A stretch of DNA of 64,000 nucleotides from Methylobacterium sp. J-088 (GTDB taxonomy: Bacteria > Pseudomonadota > Alphaproteobacteria > Rhizobiales > Beijerinckiaceae): NCBI RefSeq assembly GCF_022829295.1, contig NZ_JAKSYH010000046.1, positions 1 through 64,000 on the forward strand, given 5' to 3'. The notes under the pieces are model-generated. The model saw only the letters and a program-made list of their open reading frames with translations, did no database searches and was not told the DNA's origin. This document shows positions 35,059 through 43,695 of the stretch, piece after piece; position 1 is the first letter of the stretch; every line of letters starts with the position of its first letter. A program made the translations under genes and the position numbers.

Positions 35059-36014
35059 TCGGCCGCCGATCGCGCCTTCAGGCCGCCCTGCCGGATCCGC
35101 GCCAGTCGTCCGCCGGTGCCGCGCTGGCCCGCGACCGTGACGTCGAAATCGTCCTTCGGCAGGCGTGCGAGGAACCGCTCCGCCACCTCGAACAGCAGGA
35201 TGTCGGGGCGGACGCGCTCGATGTAGGTCCAGTCGAAGCCTGACGACCAGATGAAGTGGACCTCGCTGAAACTCTCGGCGAGGAGCCCGGTCAGCATGAA
35301 CGGGTCGAAATGCGCGCAGGAATCGCCGAACAGGACGAGCCGGCGCGGATCGGCGGTCGGCGCATCGTTCCGGTAGACGACATGCGCGCCGACATGCACC
35401 TCCCGGTCGCGCCCCTCCGCCTCGTAGGCGGCCAGCAGCGGGCCGGTTTCGACCCGGCGTGAATCGCGCTGCAGCATGAACCGCTCGATGCGCTCCCGCG
35501 GCCGCTCACGGAGTTTCTCGCCGAGATCCATCAGCTCGTCCGAGACGATCTGTGGGCGTGCCCCGATATCCGCCGGCGGGATGGCGCCGAGGACCCGCAT
35601 GATCTCGCGGTAGGCGAGCAGGCAGCCCTGCAGGGTCCAATGGGTGTCGGTGCGCAGATAGAGCGGCACCGCCCCGCTCCGGGCGGCCCGGAGCGGGGCG
35701 AGGAGATCGAGATAGGCGGGGTGACGGGCGAGAAGCCTGGCGAGGCGGCGGGTCGAGGCCTTGGCCGGGTCGTAGCGCAGGCCGTCGGTCCTGTCGTCGT
35801 AGACCGAAAGCTTCTCGGGCACGATCACGTGGAGGCAGCGGATGCCGTGCCGCTCCGCGCGTCGGGCGCGGGCCCGGATCAGCCGCGCCCAGCCCCGCAG
35901 CAGCAGCCATTGGCGCAGACCGCCGCGATAGCGGTCGAGGACGCGGTTGGTGCCCCCGATGAGAAACAACCAGCCATCGCGGCCGACATGAACGCTCTCC
36001 CTGCCTGCAGACAT
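35052..36014 (-). CDS. AlgX/AlgJ-like SGNH-hydrolase-fold protein
   Basis: A 320-residue protein of the AlgX/AlgJ-related acyltransferase group. The N-terminal VHVGRDGWLFLIGG is the family opening. TDTHWTLQG near residue 120 supplies the Asp-x-His pair, and LFGDSCAHFDPFM near residue 230 supplies the catalytic Ser. Related enzymes O-acetylate exopolysaccharide. No signal peptide is visible and no MBOAT partner lies nearby, so it may act on another acceptor. Confidence 0.75.
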   Translation of the reverse strand: MSAGRESVHVGRDGWLFLIGGTNRVLDRYRGGLRQWLLLRGWARLIRARARRAERHGIRCLHVIVPEKLSVYDDRTDGLRYDPAKASTRRLARLLARHPAYLDLLAPLRAARSGAVPLYLRTDTHWTLQGCLLAYREIMRVLGAIPPADIGARPQIVSDELMDLGEKLRERPRERIERFMLQRDSRRVETGPLLAAYEAEGRDREVHVGAHVVYRNDAPTADPRRLVLFGDSCAHFDPFMLTGLLAESFSEVHFIWSSGFDWTYIERVRPDILLFEVAERFLARLPKDDFDVTVAGQRGTGGRLARIRQGGLKARSAADQ

Positions 36015-36087
36015 GGCGGTGCTTTAGCCGCACCGCGACCGGGCGACTAGGCCGGACCCGCGACGTGCAGCTCAGCGTTCGACAAGG

Positions 36088-37221
36088 ATGCCTCCCTCCC
36101 CCGCCCTGGCTCTCGAAGAACCCGTCGAAGCGCCGGTCGAACCGCCGGTCGAACCGCAACGCCCGGCTCGCCTGTGGCGCCCGCGCCGGGTACTGGTGAC
36201 GCCGGCGGCGCTCGATCATGACCATGGCCGGGGGATGCTGGCGCGCGCCGAGGCGCTGGGCTTGGCCGTCGAGCGCCTGTCGGCCAACCGCCTGCCGAGC
36301 CCGCGCGAGCCGGACCCGCGGCGCGCCTACACGGCCGCCAAGGCGACCCTCGCCCTCACGGTGGCACCGCCGACGAAGCTGCGGCTCCAGCCGATCCCGC
36401 CCTCGGCCGACTGGCGCTTCGACCTTGCGGAGGGCTGCCCGGCCCATTGCCAGTACTGCTACCTCGCGGGCTCGCTCCAGGGGCCGCCGGTGACGCGCGC
36501 CTACGCCAATCTCGACGCGATCCTGGGCAACCTCGATGCCTATCTGGGGCGCGGCGCGGTGACATCCGCCTCGGCCGAGCGGGCGCAGGAGGGCACCACC
36601 TTCGAGGCCTCCTGCTACACCGATCCGCTGGGCATCGAACATCTCACCGGCTCGCTCTCGGCGGCGATCCGGCATTTCGGAGCCTGGGATGCGCCGGTGC
36701 AGCTGCGCTTCACCACGAAGTTCGCCGCGGTCGCGCCGCTCCTCGACCTGCCGCACAACCGGCGCACCCGCATCCGGGTCTCGGTCAACGCCCGCCCGGC
36801 GGCCCGTTACGAGGGCGGCACCGACACCCTCGACGCGCGGCTCTCGGCGCTCAGCCAGATGGCGCGGGCGGGCTATCCGGTCGGGCTGACCATCGCGCCG
36901 ATCCTGCCCGTGCCGGATTGGGAGGCAGCCTACGCCGCCCTGATCCGCGATGCCGCCGACGCGCTGGCTGGCGCTCCGGATCTCGATCTGACCGCCGAAC
37001 TCATCACCCACCGCTTCACGCCCGGCTCGAAGGCGGTGCTGCGCGGTTGGTATCCGGGCTCGGACTTGCCCCTCGACGAGGCCGACCGGGTGGAGAAGCG
37101 CACCAAGTTCGGCACGGTGAAGCACGTCTTCCCGAAGCCGCTGATGCAGGCGATGCGCACCCATCTCACCGAATGCCTTGCCCGGGACCTGCCGGCGGCG
37201 CGGGTGCTGTACTGGACGTGA
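36088..37221 (+). CDS. Spore-photoproduct-lyase-like radical SAM enzyme
   Basis: A 377-residue radical SAM protein. The cluster motif C-x3-C-x2-C is at Cys117, Cys121 and Cys124 (GCPAHCQYCYLAGSLQG). Further on, FEASCYTDPLGIEHLTGSL carries Cys176 in the same sequence setting as the hydrogen-donor cysteine of Bacillus SplB. ELITHRFTPGSKAVL and the closing ARVLYWT also match SPL. An acidic Pro/Glu-rich N-terminal tail is extra. SPL repairs UV thymine spore photoproduct, so the role in a non-spore-former is open. Confidence 0.88.
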   Translation: MPPSPALALEEPVEAPVEPPVEPQRPARLWRPRRVLVTPAALDHDHGRGMLARAEALGLAVERLSANRLPSPREPDPRRAYTAAKATLALTVAPPTKLRLQPIPPSADWRFDLAEGCPAHCQYCYLAGSLQGPPVTRAYANLDAILGNLDAYLGRGAVTSASAERAQEGTTFEASCYTDPLGIEHLTGSLSAAIRHFGAWDAPVQLRFTTKFAAVAPLLDLPHNRRTRIRVSVNARPAARYEGGTDTLDARLSALSQMARAGYPVGLTIAPILPVPDWEAAYAALIRDAADALAGAPDLDLTAELITHRFTPGSKAVLRGWYPGSDLPLDEADRVEKRTKFGTVKHVFPKPLMQAMRTHLTECLARDLPAARVLYWT

Positions 37222-37246
37222 GGCTCGAGGGCGCCATCTCGGCCCG

Positions 37247-37765
37247 ATGCAAGATGCGGCCCCCTTGATCCTCACACTCGCCTTCGACGAGCCGACCTTC
37301 GCGCGCTTCGACGGCGAGCGGCGCCGGTTCTTCCCTGAAAAGCTGAATGTCATCCCGGCTCATGCGACGCTGTTCCACCATTTGCCCGGTGATCGGGAGC
37401 GTGGCGTCCTCGAGACCATCACGGCCCTCGCCCGGACGATGCCGCCGCCGGAGGTCGCCGTGACGGGCCTTCGCTTCACCGGCCGCGGTGTCGCCTACGT
37501 GATTGAATCCGAAGCGCTGACAGCGTTTCGCGGCCGCCTCGCGAAGGCGTTCGAGCCCGATCTCACCGCACAGGACCGGCAGGGCTGGCGCCCGCACGTG
37601 ACCGTTCAGAACAAGGTCACCCCGGACAAGGCCCGCGCGCTCCACGCCGACCTTCAGGCCGGCTTCGCGCCATTCCGCTTCACGGCCCCGGCGACGCAGC
37701 TCTGGCGTTACCTCGGGGGACCCTGGGAGGCGGTCGCGCGTGTTGCCTTCGGGGAAAACGCCTGA
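37247..37765 (+). CDS. 2'-5' RNA ligase-family phosphoesterase
   Basis: A 172-residue two-histidine phosphoesterase fold. HATLFHHL (near residue 39) and HVTVQNK (near 121) are the paired H-x-T/S-x motifs. The ATG giving MQDAAPLILTLAFDEP is the natural start, 25 bases after the radical SAM gene stop. Members act on 2'-5' RNA bonds or cyclic phosphates. It is probably co-transcribed with the SPL-like gene and the following PAP2 gene. Confidence 0.82.
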   Translation: MQDAAPLILTLAFDEPTFARFDGERRRFFPEKLNVIPAHATLFHHLPGDRERGVLETITALARTMPPPEVAVTGLRFTGRGVAYVIESEALTAFRGRLAKAFEPDLTAQDRQGWRPHVTVQNKVTPDKARALHADLQAGFAPFRFTAPATQLWRYLGGPWEAVARVAFGENA

Positions 37766-37796
37766 TGACCTCCGTCCTGTCCCCGGAGACCGGGCC

Positions 37797-38555
37797 GTGA
37801 GAGTCCCGGGCAACCTGCGGCACAACCGCCTGATCGAGCCCGCCACGGGGGTCTGGCTGCGGCTGCGCCTCAACGAGGTTGGGCCCCTCGTGGCGCTCCT
37901 CGGCCTCAGCATCCTGGGCTACGGATTCTTCTACCTCGCCCACGAGGTCGGCGAGGGCTCGACCGCGGCCCTCGACCGCCGGATCCTGCTGGCCCTGCGC
38001 AACCCGGCCGACCTCGCCGATCCGATCGGGCCGCCCTGGCTCGAAGAGACGATGCGCGACATCACCGGGCTGGGCAGCGTCTTCACGGTGATGTTCCTGA
38101 CCTGCGCGGTGGCGGCCTATCTCGGCGTCTCCGGCCGGCGGCGGATCGGACTCTACGTGCTCGGCGCGGTGGGCAGCGGCGAGCTGGTCTCGACGGTGCT
38201 GAAGCTCTTCTACCAGCGGCCCCGGCCGGATCTCGTCCCGCACGGCATGGAGGTGTTCACCGCAAGCTTCCCCAGCGGCCACGCCACCATGTCGGCCATC
38301 GCCTATCTGACGCTGGCGACCCTGGTGGCGCGGGTGGAGCGGAACCGGCGCGCGAAGGCCCTGATGCTCGGCCTCGGCGTGAGCGTGACGCTGCTCGTCG
38401 GGATCAGCCGGATCTATCTCGGCGTCCACTGGCCAAGCGACGTCGTGGCCGGTTGGTGCATCGGGGCCGCCTGGGCCTGCCTGTGCTGGTTCGTCGCCCT
38501 GCAATTGCAGCGCCGCGGCGAGGTCGAGGCTCCGGATCCGCCGCCGCCGGCGTGA
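37797..38555 (+). CDS. PAP2-family membrane phosphatase
   Basis: A 252-residue integral membrane lipid phosphatase starting at a GTG with GGAG nine bases upstream. The three PAP2 signatures are present: KLFYQRPRP, SFPSGHAT, and SRIYLGVHWPSDVVAGW with the catalytic His. Five to six membrane helices are expected. Such enzymes act on undecaprenyl pyrophosphate or phosphatidate on the outer face of the inner membrane. It follows the RNA-ligase-like gene closely. Confidence 0.9.
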   Translation: MRVPGNLRHNRLIEPATGVWLRLRLNEVGPLVALLGLSILGYGFFYLAHEVGEGSTAALDRRILLALRNPADLADPIGPPWLEETMRDITGLGSVFTVMFLTCAVAAYLGVSGRRRIGLYVLGAVGSGELVSTVLKLFYQRPRPDLVPHGMEVFTASFPSGHATMSAIAYLTLATLVARVERNRRAKALMLGLGVSVTLLVGISRIYLGVHWPSDVVAGWCIGAAWACLCWFVALQLQRRGEVEAPDPPPPA

Positions 38556-38694
38556 TGACGGCGCATCTGCGCGCCGCGGGAAACACCGCGCGGCCCAACC
38601 GCGTTCAACGAGCGAGCGGGGCAGCCATCGGCGGTGCGTGGCCCCGCCCCCGGCGCCCCGGTGCGTCACTCCGATCAGCAAGACGGCGAGGCCC

Positions 38695-39999
38695 ATGGCG
38701 GACGACGACACACGGCTTTCTCGACGCACCCTCCTGGCTGCCGGCAGCGCCCTGGCGGGCGCTGCGATCGGCGGCAACGGCGCGCAGGCGGCCCCTCCGG
38801 CGCCCGCGGTCCCGGCCGATACCGGCGCGGTCCAGGGCGGGAAGGTGATGTTTCCGAACTGGCGCGGATCGGGCGACCGTCCCCCGGCGCCGACCCCCGC
38901 CCCGCAGCCTCCGAGCCAGCGCGTCGGCTACTGCGTCGTCGGCCTCGGGCGCCTGAGCCTCGACGAGATCCTGCCGGCCTTCGGTGAGACCAAGCGCGCG
39001 CGGCTCGCCGCGGTGATGTCGGGCTCGCCCGACAAGGCCAAGCTCGTGGCGCGGCAGTACGGCCTGCCCGAAGACGCGGTCTACGGCTACGACGAATGGG
39101 ATCGCCTCAAGGCCAATCCGGATGTCCACGCGGTCTACGTGGTGACGCCGAACGGCGTGCATCGCGACAACGTCCTGGCGGCTGCGGCCGCCGGCAAGCA
39201 GGTGCTCTGCGAGAAGCCGATGGCGGTCTCCTCGCAGGAATGCCGCGACATGATCGCGGCCTGCGCCAAGGCCAACGTCAAGCTGATGATCGCCTATCGC
39301 TGCCAGTACGAGCCGCACAACCGCGCGGTCATCAAGCTCGCCCGCACCGGGGAATTCGGCAAGCCGCGGATGATCCAGGCCTTCAACGGACAGACCACCG
39401 GCCTTCCGGAGCAGTGGCGTCTGCGCAAGGCGCTGGCGGGGGGCGGCTCGCTGCCGGATATCGGGCTCTACTGCCTCAACACGACCCGCGCGGTGCTCGG
39501 CGAGGAGCCGGACCAGATCCAGGCGCAGATCCACTCGCCGCCCGACGACCCGAAATACCGCGAGGTCGAGGAGACGGTAAGCTTCACGCTGCACTTCCCC
39601 TCCGGCGTGATCGCGCAGTGCCTGTCGAGCTACGGCGTCTACGAGGCGCGCAGCCTCACCCTGCACACGAGCAACGCGTCCATCGATCTTCAGAACGCCT
39701 TCGCCTACCAGGGCCAGCGGCTCTTCGTCGGCCACCGCGACGGCAAGAACGCGGCCCGGGACGAGCGGATCCTCAGCCCGAAGAACCAGTTCGCCCTGGA
39801 GATGGACCACTTCTCCCGGTGCATCCAGGAGAACCTGCGCCCGCGCACGCCCGGCGAGGAAGGGCTTCAGGATCAGGTGCTGATGGAGGCGATCTACGAG
39901 GCCGCCCGCACCGGCGCCCCGGTGAAGGTCGGCCCGCCGCAAGGCGCCGGTGCCGGACTCGACGTCACCCGGGGGCCGGAACCGGACGAGGCGGGTTAA
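38695..39999 (+). CDS. Tat-exported Gfo/Idh/MocA oxidoreductase
   Basis: A 434-residue protein. The N-terminus has a twin-arginine signal (TRLSRRTLLAAGSALAGAAIGG), so it is exported folded with its nucleotide. The Rossmann domain begins VGYCVVGLGRLSLDEIL and has VYVVTPNGVHRDNVLAAAAAGK and CEKPMA. The C-terminal domain has GGGSLPDIGLYCLNTTRAVLGEEP. It resembles glucose-fructose oxidoreductase of Zymomonas, which keeps NADP bound in the periplasm. The substrate is unproven. Confidence 0.88.
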   Translation: MADDDTRLSRRTLLAAGSALAGAAIGGNGAQAAPPAPAVPADTGAVQGGKVMFPNWRGSGDRPPAPTPAPQPPSQRVGYCVVGLGRLSLDEILPAFGETKRARLAAVMSGSPDKAKLVARQYGLPEDAVYGYDEWDRLKANPDVHAVYVVTPNGVHRDNVLAAAAAGKQVLCEKPMAVSSQECRDMIAACAKANVKLMIAYRCQYEPHNRAVIKLARTGEFGKPRMIQAFNGQTTGLPEQWRLRKALAGGGSLPDIGLYCLNTTRAVLGEEPDQIQAQIHSPPDDPKYREVEETVSFTLHFPSGVIAQCLSSYGVYEARSLTLHTSNASIDLQNAFAYQGQRLFVGHRDGKNAARDERILSPKNQFALEMDHFSRCIQENLRPRTPGEEGLQDQVLMEAIYEAARTGAPVKVGPPQGAGAGLDVTRGPEPDEAG

Positions 40000-40103
40000 G
40001 GGCACCGCCATACGGCGCGAGGCGCGGTTTGAACCACCGTCAGGTTGTCATGAAGTGACGCTACAGCTCAGCACTTTCATGCCCCAACGCGTGTGACCGG
40101 CAC

Positions 40104-40784
40104 GTGGACAGACCTGCTTTACTGAGTGAACTGGCCAAGTGGATCGAACGTCAGCATCTTGGCCGTCCGCTTCGGGTGGGCGTCGATGGGCGAACCGCCT
40201 CCGGTAAGACGACCCTAGCCGACGAACTCTCGGGTCTACTCGCGAAGCGAGGCCGGAGCGTGATCCGAACCTCGGTCGACGGCTTCCACCGCCCGCGGGT
40301 GGAGCGATACGCTCGGGGGCGGCATTCTGCCGAGGGGTACTACCACGATGCGCGCGACCTACCCGCCATTGTCGCCCTCCTGCTGGCCCCGCTTTGGCCA
40401 GGAGGGAATCGACGCTACCGCACGGCATCCTTTGACCTAGTCGCCGATCTGCCCCTTGCACAGGAACCGGAGTCGGCCGTCGTGGATGCTATTCTGATCG
40501 TCGACGGCACCTTCCTGCAGCGACCCGAATTACGTGACTACTGGGATGTGGCCCTCTTCGTGCGTGCCTCGGCTGCGACGGCGGAGGCACGCGGGCTCAG
40601 TCGAGATGCGGCCAAGCTCGGGGGCGAAGCTGCGGCGCGTGATCTGTACGCGCAGCGCTACCGTCCAGCCTATGCGCTGAACGAGCAGATCGCTGAGCCG
40701 GAGGCGAATTGCGACGCGATCATCGACAACGACAATCTCGACCAACCCCAGCTTCATATCCGGGCAAAGGCACGTTCGATCTGA
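40104..40784 (+). CDS. Uridine-kinase-like P-loop protein
   Basis: A 226-residue kinase starting at a GTG. The P-loop GVDGRTASGKTT is at residues 26-37. SVDGFHRPRVERYARG and SAEGYYHDARDLPAI follow, and an IIDN-type C-terminus closes the fold. This resembles the uridine kinase/phosphoribulokinase group. Third-position GC is visibly lower than in its neighbours, which may mark recent transfer. It stands alone between the oxidoreductase and flagellar genes. Confidence 0.75.
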   Translation: MDRPALLSELAKWIERQHLGRPLRVGVDGRTASGKTTLADELSGLLAKRGRSVIRTSVDGFHRPRVERYARGRHSAEGYYHDARDLPAIVALLLAPLWPGGNRRYRTASFDLVADLPLAQEPESAVVDAILIVDGTFLQRPELRDYWDVALFVRASAATAEARGLSRDAAKLGGEAAARDLYAQRYRPAYALNEQIAEPEANCDAIIDNDNLDQPQLHIRAKARSI

Positions 40785-40845
40785 GCACGTCCGCTTCCCT
40801 ATCTGACCGGACATCTCCACGGCCGATCTGCTTCAGGTTGCCGCC

Positions 40846-41595
40846 TCAGAACGGCAGCAGGATATCCACGATCTGCTGGCCGTAGCGCGGCTGCTGCACG
40901 TCGGTGATCTGGCCGCGGCCGCCATAGGCGATCCGGGCCTGGGCGATCTTGGCCGAGTCGATGGTGTTGTCGGATTCGATGTCCTCCGGCCGGACCACGC
41001 CGGCCACCACCATCTCGCGGATCTCGAAATTGACCCGGATCTCCTGCTTGCCCTCGACCACGAGGTTGCCGTTGGGCAGAACCTGGGTGACCACCGCGGC
41101 AACGTTGGTCGTCACGGTCTCGGCCCGCTGGACCGAGCCGGCGCCGTCATTGGCGGTCGCCGAGGTGGCGGCGAGCAACGCCGTGCCGCCCACGCCGAGC
41201 GACTTGCCGACCGCGTTGTTCTCAAGGCCCAGGGCGTTCGGCAGCCCGAAGCTCTCGGTGTTGGCCCGGCTCCGCTTGGTCTCGTTGCTGATGTTGGCCT
41301 GATCGGTGACGTTGACCTTCACGGTCAGGATGTCGCCGAGCCGGGCGGCGCGCTGGTCCTTGAAGAAAGCGCGTGAGCCGGTGCGCCAGAGCGAATTCGG
41401 CGCGTAGGAGACCGGCTGCACGTCGGGCATCGGCATCCGCACCGGCTTGTAGCCGGGCTGCGTGGTCGGGTCCTCGATCGCCGACAGGGCCGGGGTGGCG
41501 CCGACCTGCGAGAGCCGGTCGGCGGTGTTGCAGGCGCCGAGCGCGCCGGCGATCAGCGCGGCGGCGAGCGGCTTCAGGGCGATGCGAGGGGCCAT
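40846..41595 (-). CDS. flgH: Flagellar L-ring lipoprotein FlgH
   Basis: A 249-residue lipoprotein of the flagellar L ring in the outer membrane. The signal has a lipobox ending IAGALGAC (Cys about residue 21). The conserved core SLWRTGSRAFFKDQRAARLGDILTVKVNVTD and QVLPNGNLVVEGKQEIRVNFE is present, and the protein ends RYGQQIVDILLPF. The ATG at the signal peptide is chosen over an upstream frame. It is the distal gene of the flgF-flgG-flgA-flgH run. Confidence 0.96.
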   Translation of the reverse strand: MAPRIALKPLAAALIAGALGACNTADRLSQVGATPALSAIEDPTTQPGYKPVRMPMPDVQPVSYAPNSLWRTGSRAFFKDQRAARLGDILTVKVNVTDQANISNETKRSRANTESFGLPNALGLENNAVGKSLGVGGTALLAATSATANDGAGSVQRAETVTTNVAAVVTQVLPNGNLVVEGKQEIRVNFEIREMVVAGVVRPEDIESDNTIDSAKIAQARIAYGGRGQITDVQQPRYGQQIVDILLPF

Positions 41596-41640
41596 CGGGG
41601 ACTCTTCCGGGATACTCGTGAACGCGTGCGGAGCGGGCAT

Positions 41641-42852
41641 TCAGCGCAAGGAGGCGGTCGCCTGGAGCGGGGCGGCGGCTGCCTGTTGTTGCTGGGGCGC
41701 GGGGCCGGGGCCGACCGAGACCCGGCCGGGGCCGATCACGGTCGCCTGCAGGACCTTCTGCGAGGCGGTGTTGACGACGTTGACGACGGCACCGAGCCGC
41801 CCGCCCTGGTTGGCGAGGCCACGCATCGCGAGGCTGACGCTCGGCGTCTCGTACACAATGGTCACGTTCTCGCCCCGCGCGACCAGCTCGGGCGGGGCCG
41901 TGTCGCTGATCCGGAGCACGGTCCCGGCCGCCAGCGCGTGCTGGGCGACCTCGCCGACGACGGCGCCGGCGTTCGCCTGCGCGTCCGCCGGGACGGCGTC
42001 GCGCGGCCGGCGTTCCAGGGCGAAATCCCCTTCCTTCACCGCTTCGCCGCGGTCGAGATTGCGGGCGAGCAAAGCCACCTCGCGCATCTCGAGAACCACG
42101 CCGGAGACGCGCAGCGACGCCTGCCGCTCGCCGAGGCTGACCAGGCCCGCAACCCGGCGGGAGCGCGGATCGTAGCTCAGGTCGAGGGCCGCGGCCTGGC
42201 CCGCGAGGTCGGCCGGGGCCAGGAGCGTCGGGCCGTCACCGTCGAACCGGACCGACAGGATGCGCGGATCGAGGCCGTAGCCGGTCTCCAGCCCGTGCTT
42301 GAGCGCGGCCTCGATCTCCAGCGGGCCGATGCGGCGGGCGGCCCGCTGGACCGCGATCTGCATGCGGCCGCCGGTCTCCAGGCCGGTGAGGCCGAGGGCG
42401 GCGGCGGCCTCAACGATCCGGCGGCTCTGGATCGTCCCGGTGGCCCCCAGCGCGGGCGCACGGAACAGCGGCCGCGCGGCGAGCGCCGTCGGCGCCCCCT
42501 CCACGAGGTCGGCCAGCGTCAGCACGTCGCCGCGGGCGGTCACGTCGCCGCGCAGGCGCAGGCCCTCGGCCCGCGCCATGGCGGGGATCGCCAGCGCGCC
42601 GAGCGTCGCGAAGGCCAGCACGGCCAGCACCGTGCGGAGCACCACGGCCATGCCGAGGGGCGCGACCCGCGGGCGCGCATGGCGGACGATCGGGCTGAGG
42701 TCGCTCTCGTCCGCCGCCGTGCTGACGAGCGGCAGGATGGCCGCCTCGAAGGCGGGGTCCGAGAAGGCGGGGTCCGGGAAGGCGGGGTTCTGGTGCAGGC
42801 CGGCATACATCGTCGGGAACCTGAGCGTTGATTGTCTGATCGGCATCGTCAT
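41641..42852 (-). CDS. flgA: Flagellar P-ring assembly protein FlgA
   Basis: FlgA helps FlgI assemble the periplasmic P ring. The C-terminal domain has VALLARNLDRGEAVKEGDFALERR, HALAAGTVLRISDTAPP and ARGENVTIVYETPSVSLAMRG, typical of FlgA/SAF. The start is uncertain. The ATG at 42852 gives a 403-residue protein with a Pro-Asp-Pro-Ala repeat N-terminus, whereas the ATG at 42651 begins directly with the signal peptide MAVVLRTVLAVLAFATLGALAIPAMARA. The latter looks more natural for an exported protein. A 3x15-bp tandem repeat lies in the disputed part. Confidence 0.85.
   Translation of the reverse strand: MTMPIRQSTLRFPTMYAGLHQNPAFPDPAFSDPAFEAAILPLVSTAADESDLSPIVRHARPRVAPLGMAVVLRTVLAVLAFATLGALAIPAMARAEGLRLRGDVTARGDVLTLADLVEGAPTALAARPLFRAPALGATGTIQSRRIVEAAAALGLTGLETGGRMQIAVQRAARRIGPLEIEAALKHGLETGYGLDPRILSVRFDGDGPTLLAPADLAGQAAALDLSYDPRSRRVAGLVSLGERQASLRVSGVVLEMREVALLARNLDRGEAVKEGDFALERRPRDAVPADAQANAGAVVGEVAQHALAAGTVLRISDTAPPELVARGENVTIVYETPSVSLAMRGLANQGGRLGAVVNVVNTASQKVLQATVIGPGRVSVGPGPAPQQQQAAAAPLQATASLR
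42748..42792. repeat. 3x15-bp tandem repeat in the flgG-flgA gap
   Basis: Three copies of GAAGGCGGGGTCCGR, the last one diverged. If translated in the flgA frame, they encode five-residue Asp-Pro-Ala-Phe-type units. They lie in the stretch between flgG and the preferred FlgA signal peptide. Slippage could alter the repeat number. Confidence 0.7.
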
Positions 42853-42889
42853 CCGCCGGAGGCCGACGGCCACCGTTCGGGGCGATGCG

Positions 42890-43681
42890 TTAGCCGCGGA
42901 ACATCTGCGAGGCGGTCGAGAGCATCTGGTCGGCCGCGGTGACGACCTTCGAGTTCATCTCGTAGGCGCGCTGGGCCGCGATCAGCGACGAGATCTCCGT
43001 GACGGCGTTCACGTTGGCCTCTTCCAGATAGCTCTGCTGGAGGTTGCCGAAGCCCTCGGACCCCGGCAGCGCGCTGATCGCCGGGCCGGAGGCGGCGGTC
43101 TCCACGAACAGGTTGTCGCCGATCGATTCGAGGCCGACCTTGTTGACGAAGCGCGAGAGCTGGAACTGGCCGAGCGCCTGGGGCGCGGTCTGGCCCGGCA
43201 GCGTCGCCTGCACGGCGCCGGTGGCGCTGATCGTCACCGAGGTCGCGGTCTGCGGCACGGTGATCGCCGGATCGAGCAGGTAGCCGTCGCGGGTGACGAG
43301 CTGGCCCGTGGCCGAGAGGTCGAAGGAGCCGTCCCGGGTGTAGCCGGTGCGGCCGTCCGGCATCGTCAGCCGAAAGAAGCCCTCGCCACGGATGGCGACG
43401 TCGTAATCCTTCTCGGTCGAGGTGAGCGTGCCCTGCGACATCACCCGGGCCGTCGAGGTCGTCTTCACGCCCGAGCCGATCGCCAGCCCGGCGGGGAGCT
43501 GCGTGTTCTGCTCGGAGGTCGAGGAGCCGGCCCGGCGCAGGTTTTGATAGAGCAGATCCTGGAAATGGACCTGCTGGCGCTTGTAGCCGGTGGTGCGCAG
43601 GTTCGCGATGTTGTTGGAGATGACCTGGACGTTCAGTTCCTGGGCCGCCATGCCGGTGGCGGCGGAGTAGAGGGCGCGCAT
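42890..43681 (-). CDS. flgG: Flagellar distal rod protein FlgG
   Basis: A 263-residue rod protein. The N-terminus MRALYSAATGMAAQELNVQVISNNIANLRTTGYKRQ has the flg_bb_rod motif. GEGFFRLTMPDGRTGYTRDGSFDLSATGQLVTRDGY is the central domain. The C-terminus VTEISSLIAAQRAYEMNSKVVTAADQMLSTA is the FlgG/FlgE tail. Length equals the family norm. It follows flgF with 14 bp between. Confidence 0.97.
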   Translation of the reverse strand: MRALYSAATGMAAQELNVQVISNNIANLRTTGYKRQQVHFQDLLYQNLRRAGSSTSEQNTQLPAGLAIGSGVKTTSTARVMSQGTLTSTEKDYDVAIRGEGFFRLTMPDGRTGYTRDGSFDLSATGQLVTRDGYLLDPAITVPQTATSVTISATGAVQATLPGQTAPQALGQFQLSRFVNKVGLESIGDNLFVETAASGPAISALPGSEGFGNLQQSYLEEANVNAVTEISSLIAAQRAYEMNSKVVTAADQMLSTASQMFRG

Positions 43682-43695
43682 CGCTCGAGGCCCCC

